64,000 nt of DNA. Source: Erwinia sp050410775. Lineage in GTDB: Bacteria; Pseudomonadota; Gammaproteobacteria; Enterobacterales; Enterobacteriaceae. The notes under the pieces are model-generated. The model saw only the letters and a program-made list of their open reading frames with translations. It did not search any database and had not been told where the DNA came from. This document shows, in pieces, positions 60,489-64,000 of this stretch. A program made the position numbers and the translations under genes. The first letter of the stretch is position 1. Each line of letters opens with the position of its first letter. The stretch is taken from NCBI RefSeq assembly GCF_050410775.1, contig NZ_CP191229.1; one strand, written 5' to 3'.

Positions 60489-62417
60489 ATGCCCGTAATT
60501 ACTCTTCCTGATGGAAGTCAGCGTATTTTCGACCACGCCGTCAGCGTGATGGACATTGCTCAGGATATCGGTCCTGGCCTGGCGAAAGCCTGTATCGCCG
60601 GTCGCGTAAATGGTGAGCTGGTGGATGCCGCCGATCCGATTACCGACGATGCGAATGTCGCTATCATCACCGCGAAAGACGAAGCAGGTCTGGAAATTAT
60701 CCGCCACTCGTGCGCACACCTGCTCGGTCATGCTATCAAGCAGCTGTGGCCTGACACCAAAATGGCCATAGGCCCGGTTATCGACAACGGCTTCTACTAC
60801 GATGTCGACATTGACCGTACCCTGACTCAGGAAGATATTGAGCTGCTGGAAAAGCGTATGCACCAGCTGGCCGAAACGAATTATGACGTCATCAAGAAAA
60901 AGGTGAGCTGGCAGGAAGCGCGTGACGCGTTTGCCGCCCGTGGCGAAACCTATAAGATGACGATTCTTGATGAAAATATCAGCCATGACGACCAGCCTGG
61001 CCTTTATCATCACGAAGAATATGTGGACATGTGCCGTGGGCCTCACGTGCCGAACATGCGCTTCTGTCACCATTTCAAACTTCAGAAAATTTCCGGCGCT
61101 TACTGGCGCGGCGACAGCAACAATAAGATGCTTCAGCGCATCTACGGTACTGCCTGGGCTGATAAAAAGCAGCTGGCGGCTTACCTGCAGCGTCTGGAAG
61201 AAGCGGGCAAGCGCGACCACCGTAAAATTGGTAAGCAGCTTGACCTCTACCATATGCAGGAAGAAGCGCCGGGTATGGTCTTCTGGCACAATGATGGCTG
61301 GACGATCTTCCGCGAGCTGGAAGTTTTTGTGCGCAGCAAGCTGACCGAATATGACTACCAGGAAGTGAAGGGTCCGCTGATGATGGACCGCGTTCTCTGG
61401 GAAAAAACCGGACACTGGGAAAACTACAAAGAAGCGATGTTCACCACCTCTTCGGAGAACCGTGAGTATTGCATCAAGCCAATGAATTGCCCGGGACACG
61501 TGCAGATTTTCAATCAGGGTCTAAAATCATACCGCGACCTGCCGCTGCGTATGGCCGAGTTTGGTAGCTGCCACCGTAATGAACCTTCCGGTGCGCTGCA
61601 TGGCCTGATGCGCGTTCGCGGCTTCACGCAGGATGATGCTCACATCTTCTGTACGGAAGAGCAGGTGCGCGCCGAGGTGAACAGCTGCATTCGTATGGTT
61701 TACGATATGTACGGCACTTTCGGTTTTGAAAAAATTGCGGTAAAACTCTCTACCCGTCCGGTTAAGCGTATTGGCACCGACGAGCAGTGGGACCGTGCCG
61801 AGGCTGACCTGGCCGCCGCGCTGGAAGAGAACAACATTCCGTTCGAATACCAGCCGGGCGAAGGCGCCTTTTACGGCCCGAAAATTGAGTTTACCCTGCA
61901 CGACTGTCTTGACCGCGCCTGGCAGTGCGGCACCGTTCAGCTGGACTTCTCGCTGCCGGGTCGCCTCAGCGCCTCTTACGTCGGCGAAAACAATGAGCGT
62001 CAGGTGCCGGTGATGATCCACCGTGCAATCCTGGGTTCTGTGGAGCGCTTTATCGGTATTCTTACCGAAGAGTATGCCGGTTTCTTCCCAACCTGGCTCG
62101 CTCCTGTACAAGTAGTGGTGATGAATATCACCGATGGCCAGTCCGAATATGTTGCAGAATTGACCCAAAAACTTCAGAATGCGGGCATTCGGGTAAAAGC
62201 GGACTTGAGAAACGAGAAGATTGGCTTTAAAATCCGCGAGCACACTTTACGTCGTGTCCCGTATATGTTGGTCTGTGGTGATAAAGAGGTGGAAGCAGGC
62301 AAAGTTGCCGTTCGCACCCGCCGTGGTAAAGACCTGGGAAGCATGGATGTAAATGACGTGATCGCGAAGCTGCAGCAAGAGATACGCAGTCGCAATCTTC
62401 ATCAACTGGAGGAATAA
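60489..62417 (+). CDS. thrS: Threonyl-tRNA synthetase ThrS
   Basis: 642 aa. The order is an N-terminal TGS domain (1-60), an editing domain with HSCAHLLGHA and the YVDMCRGPHVPN zinc-like site, a class II catalytic core with zinc ligands in CIKPMNCPGH, DDAHIF and IHRAILGSVERF, and an anticodon-binding domain (about 540-642). Its length equals E. coli ThrS. It is the first gene of the translation operon. Confidence 0.98.
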   Translation: MPVITLPDGSQRIFDHAVSVMDIAQDIGPGLAKACIAGRVNGELVDAADPITDDANVAIITAKDEAGLEIIRHSCAHLLGHAIKQLWPDTKMAIGPVIDNGFYYDVDIDRTLTQEDIELLEKRMHQLAETNYDVIKKKVSWQEARDAFAARGETYKMTILDENISHDDQPGLYHHEEYVDMCRGPHVPNMRFCHHFKLQKISGAYWRGDSNNKMLQRIYGTAWADKKQLAAYLQRLEEAGKRDHRKIGKQLDLYHMQEEAPGMVFWHNDGWTIFRELEVFVRSKLTEYDYQEVKGPLMMDRVLWEKTGHWENYKEAMFTTSSENREYCIKPMNCPGHVQIFNQGLKSYRDLPLRMAEFGSCHRNEPSGALHGLMRVRGFTQDDAHIFCTEEQVRAEVNSCIRMVYDMYGTFGFEKIAVKLSTRPVKRIGTDEQWDRAEADLAAALEENNIPFEYQPGEGAFYGPKIEFTLHDCLDRAWQCGTVQLDFSLPGRLSASYVGENNERQVPVMIHRAILGSVERFIGILTEEYAGFFPTWLAPVQVVVMNITDGQSEYVAELTQKLQNAGIRVKADLRNEKIGFKIREHTLRRVPYMLVCGDKEVEAGKVAVRTRRGKDLGSMDVNDVIAKLQQEIRSRNLHQLEE

Positions 62418-62420
62418 AGT

Positions 62421-62972
62421 ATTAAAGGCGGAAAACGAGTTCAACCGGCGCGTCCTAATCGCATTAACAGAGAAATCCGCGCCACAGAGGTACGTCTGAC
62501 TGGCGTCGATGGCGAGCAGATTGGTATTGTCAGTCTGAATGAGGCTTTAGAAAAAGCTGAAGAGGCGGGCGTTGATTTAGTTGAAATCAGCCCTAACGCC
62601 GAGCCGCCCGTTTGTCGTATCATGGATTACGGCAAATTCCTTTACGAAAAAAGCAAATCTTCTAAAGAACAGAAGAAGAAGCAAAAAGTTATCCAGGTTA
62701 AGGAAATTAAATTCCGTCCTGGAACCGATGATGGCGACTATCAGGTAAAACTACGCAACCTGATTCGCTTTCTCGAAGAGGGCGATAAAGCCAAAATCAC
62801 GCTCCGTTTCCGCGGTCGTGAAATGGCGCACCAGCAGATCGGTATGGAAGTGCTTAACCGCGTCCGTAAAGATCTGTGTGAAGACATGGATCTGGCGATT
62901 GTCGAATCCTTCCCTTCGAAGATCGAAGGTCGTCAGATGATCATGGTGCTCGCTCCGAAGAAGAAACAGTAG
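62421..62972 (+). CDS. infC: Translation initiation factor IF-3 (AUU start)
   Basis: 183 aa. The reading frame starts at ATT (62421), 3 bp after the thrS stop, with GGAGG just upstream and the family N-terminus KGGKRVQPARPNRINREIR. This rare AUU start is the known basis of infC autoregulation. Conserved segments are VDLVEISPNAEPPVCRIMDYGKFLYE and KEIKFRPGTDDGDYQVKLRNLIRFLEEGDKAKITLRFRGREM. A start at the internal ATG 62622 would remove the N-domain and is rejected. Confidence 0.96.
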   Translation: MKGGKRVQPARPNRINREIRATEVRLTGVDGEQIGIVSLNEALEKAEEAGVDLVEISPNAEPPVCRIMDYGKFLYEKSKSSKEQKKKQKVIQVKEIKFRPGTDDGDYQVKLRNLIRFLEEGDKAKITLRFRGREMAHQQIGMEVLNRVRKDLCEDMDLAIVESFPSKIEGRQMIMVLAPKKKQ

Positions 62973-62988
62973 GCTTAAAAGTAATAAA

Positions 62989-63020
62989 CGCCGCCGCGGC
63001 TTCGCGCTGGGCGGTTTTTA
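62989..63020 (+). terminator. Terminator-like hairpin between infC and rpmI
   Basis: A GC-rich hairpin (CCGCC/GGCGG with an inner GCG/CGC pairing) is followed by five T residues. Partial termination or RNA processing between infC and rpmI is plausible; full termination is unlikely as ribosomal genes follow directly. Confidence 0.5.
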
Positions 63021-63068
63021 TTCGCCTGTCTGGTTCATTTTATTAACAATGCGAAGTGGATTTTTTAA

Positions 63069-63266
63069 ATGCCAAAGATTAAAACTGTACGTGGCGCCGC
63101 CAAGCGCTTCAAGAAGACCGCCTCTGGCGGCTTCAAGCGTAAGCACGCTAACCTGCGTCATATTCTGACCAAAAAGTCTACCAAGCGTAAACGTCACCTG
63201 CGCCCTAAAGGCATGGTATCTAAAGGCGATCTGGGTCTGGTTATTGCCTGCCTGCCGTACGCTTAA
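63069..63266 (+). CDS. rpmI: 50S ribosomal protein L35
   Basis: 65 aa basic protein with the canonical sequence PKIKTVRGAAKRFKKT...FKRKHANLRHILTKKSTKRKRHLR. It follows infC by 96 bp. In E. coli the mRNA region before it is bound by L20 for translational feedback; I could not confirm the pseudoknot here. Confidence 0.97.
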   Translation: MPKIKTVRGAAKRFKKTASGGFKRKHANLRHILTKKSTKRKRHLRPKGMVSKGDLGLVIACLPYA

Positions 63267-63364
63267 GTAAACCCTTTTTAGTACCCAACCGCTTCCGGAT
63301 GGCCGCCAATGGCGTGGCACGATGGAAGGGGGAAGGTAAAACAGAATATTAACAGGAGAGCTAA

Positions 63365-63721
63365 ATGGCTCGTGTAAAACGTGGTGTAGTTGCTCGCGCA
63401 CGTCACAAAAAAATCTTAAAACAAGCTAAAGGCTATTACGGTGCACGTTCACGTGTTTACCGCGTTGCCTTCCAGGCTGTTATCAAAGCTGGTCAGTATG
63501 CTTACCGTGACCGTCGTCAGCGTAAGCGTCAGTTCCGTCAGCTGTGGATCGCGCGTATCAACGCAGCGGCACGCACTAACGGTATTTCTTACAGCCGTTT
63601 CATCAATGGCCTGAAAAAGGCATCTATTGAGATCGACCGTAAGATTCTGGCTGACATCGCCGTATTCGACAAAGTGGCATTTACTGCACTGGTAGAAAAA
63701 GCGAAATCAGCTCTGGCGTAA
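63365..63721 (+). CDS. rplT: 50S ribosomal protein L20
   Basis: 118 aa, with ARVKRGVVARARHKKILKQAKGYYGARSRVYRVA and RRQRKRQFRQLWIARINAAAR, diagnostic of L20. It starts after AGGAGAG, 98 bp after rpmI. L20 is needed early in 50S assembly and in E. coli represses rpmI-rplT translation. Confidence 0.98.
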   Translation: MARVKRGVVARARHKKILKQAKGYYGARSRVYRVAFQAVIKAGQYAYRDRRQRKRQFRQLWIARINAAARTNGISYSRFINGLKKASIEIDRKILADIAVFDKVAFTALVEKAKSALA

Positions 63722-63730
63722 GTCAGATGG

Positions 63731-63760
63731 AAGAGGGAGCTTGTCTCCCTCTTTTATTTT
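63731..63760 (+). terminator. Rho-independent terminator after rplT
   Basis: An 8-bp stem AGAGGGAG/CTCCCTCT with a CTTGT loop is followed by TTTATTTT. It lies 10 bp beyond the rplT stop and separates it from the phenylalanine-regulated pheM-pheS unit. Confidence 0.88.
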
Positions 63761-63853
63761 ATGTAACCTTCGCAAAAGTTTGACATTTCTGCCGCTGCGC
63801 TTTTCAATAGCGGGCACGTTGCAGAATCGGGCAGGGTAACAAGGTACACAAGC

Positions 63854-63895
63854 ATGAACGCCAATTTTCGTTTCTTTTTTTACTTTAGCACCTGA
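63854..63895 (+). CDS. pheM: Phenylalanyl-tRNA synthetase leader peptide PheM
   Basis: 13 codons encoding MNANFRFFFYFST, with five Phe codons, closely matching E. coli PheM (14 residues). The Phe run stalls ribosomes when charged tRNA-Phe is scarce and so favours antitermination of pheST. The pheS gene lies just beyond the window. Confidence 0.95.
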   Translation: MNANFRFFFYFST

Positions 63896-63934
63896 GCATC
63901 GGGGGCTTCTGCGCAAAGAAAAGAAACGAAAATT
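63863..63934 (+). promoter_or_regulatory. Perfect 16-bp inverted repeat in the pheM attenuator
   Basis: AATTTTCGTTTCTTTT (63863-63878, inside the Phe codons) is the exact reverse complement of AAAAGAAACGAAAATT (63919-63934). This is the leader pairing whose use depends on where the ribosome stalls, and which controls formation of the terminator just downstream. Confidence 0.85.
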
Positions 63935-63941
63935 CGCGCCG

Positions 63942-63967
63942 AAAGCCTCCCTCGTGGAGGCTTTTTT
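63942..63967 (+). terminator. pheST attenuator terminator
   Basis: A stem GCCTCC/GGAGGC with a CTCGT loop (63945-63961) is followed by six T residues. It completes the attenuator that begins with pheM. Confidence 0.9.
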
Positions 63968-64000
63968 GTTTCTGGCGTCGCTGATATCGGACGACCCGTC

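Noticed and set aside
62622..62972. infC starting at the internal ATG
   Set aside because: It would delete the conserved N-terminal domain; the in-frame ATT at 62421 has the right context and is the known start type.

Overview
The window reads as a chromosomal segment of an enterobacterium. The block from astC to pheM (about 38.2-63.97 kb) keeps the Escherichia coli order: ast operon, spy, cho, nadE, osmE, katE, tcyP, ydjM, hxpB, yniB, yniA, ydiZ, ydiY, thrS-infC-rpmI-rplT-pheM. pfkB is absent between yniA and thrS. A nas nitrate assimilation operon and a Pantoea/Erwinia-style partial type VI secretion locus suggest Erwiniaceae, probably Pantoea or a close relative. This placement is inferred from gene order and protein resemblance, not from a search.

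Region 1 (0-10 kb): chaC, then a leftward block of type VI secretion (T6SS) genes. It holds an SH3-type lipoprotein, TssL with an OmpA tail, a C-terminally truncated TssM, TagF, an FHA protein, PppA phosphatase, an unknown secreted protein and a PpkA-like kinase. No sheath, tube, baseplate or ClpV gene is present. Region 2 (10.3-22.5 kb): nasR, then nasF-E-D, a NasC-NasB fusion, nasA and a siroheme methyltransferase gene. Both nasR and nasF have sigma-54 type promoters. The nasF leader carries a textbook two-hairpin ANTAR antitermination motif and a terminator.

Region 3 (22.4-24 kb) is a recombination scar. 57-bp perfect direct repeats flank a ParD/ParE toxin-antitoxin pair, a small DUF2778-like ORF and a diverged 102-bp nasA fragment. 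Region 4 (23.9-34.3 kb) is a DeoR-controlled carbohydrate cluster: split transketolase, two SDR dehydrogenases, a ribose-type ABC transporter with a DUF2291 lipoprotein, and an FGGY kinase. It looks like a polyol or unusual ketose pathway whose substrate is unknown, and it is the best candidate for an undescribed system here. Region 5 (34.3-38.2 kb): a YbhB-like protein, an inverse autotransporter (YchO-like), the bestrophin-like YneE, and a striking 30-copy 7-bp array whose lower strand is (GGGGTCT)n.

Region 6 (38.2-64 kb) is the conserved core. It holds arginine succinylation (ast, with NtrC and sigma-54 sites), envelope stress (spy with a BaeR-like box), SOS genes (cho and ydjM with LexA boxes), NAD synthesis, an MFS exporter with its TetR regulator and palindromic operator, and osmotic and oxidative stress genes (osmE, katE). 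A Fur-boxed orphan metal-chelate binding protein lies within it. It ends in the translation operon, with the thrS tRNA-like operator, an AUU start for infC, and the pheM attenuator at the right edge.
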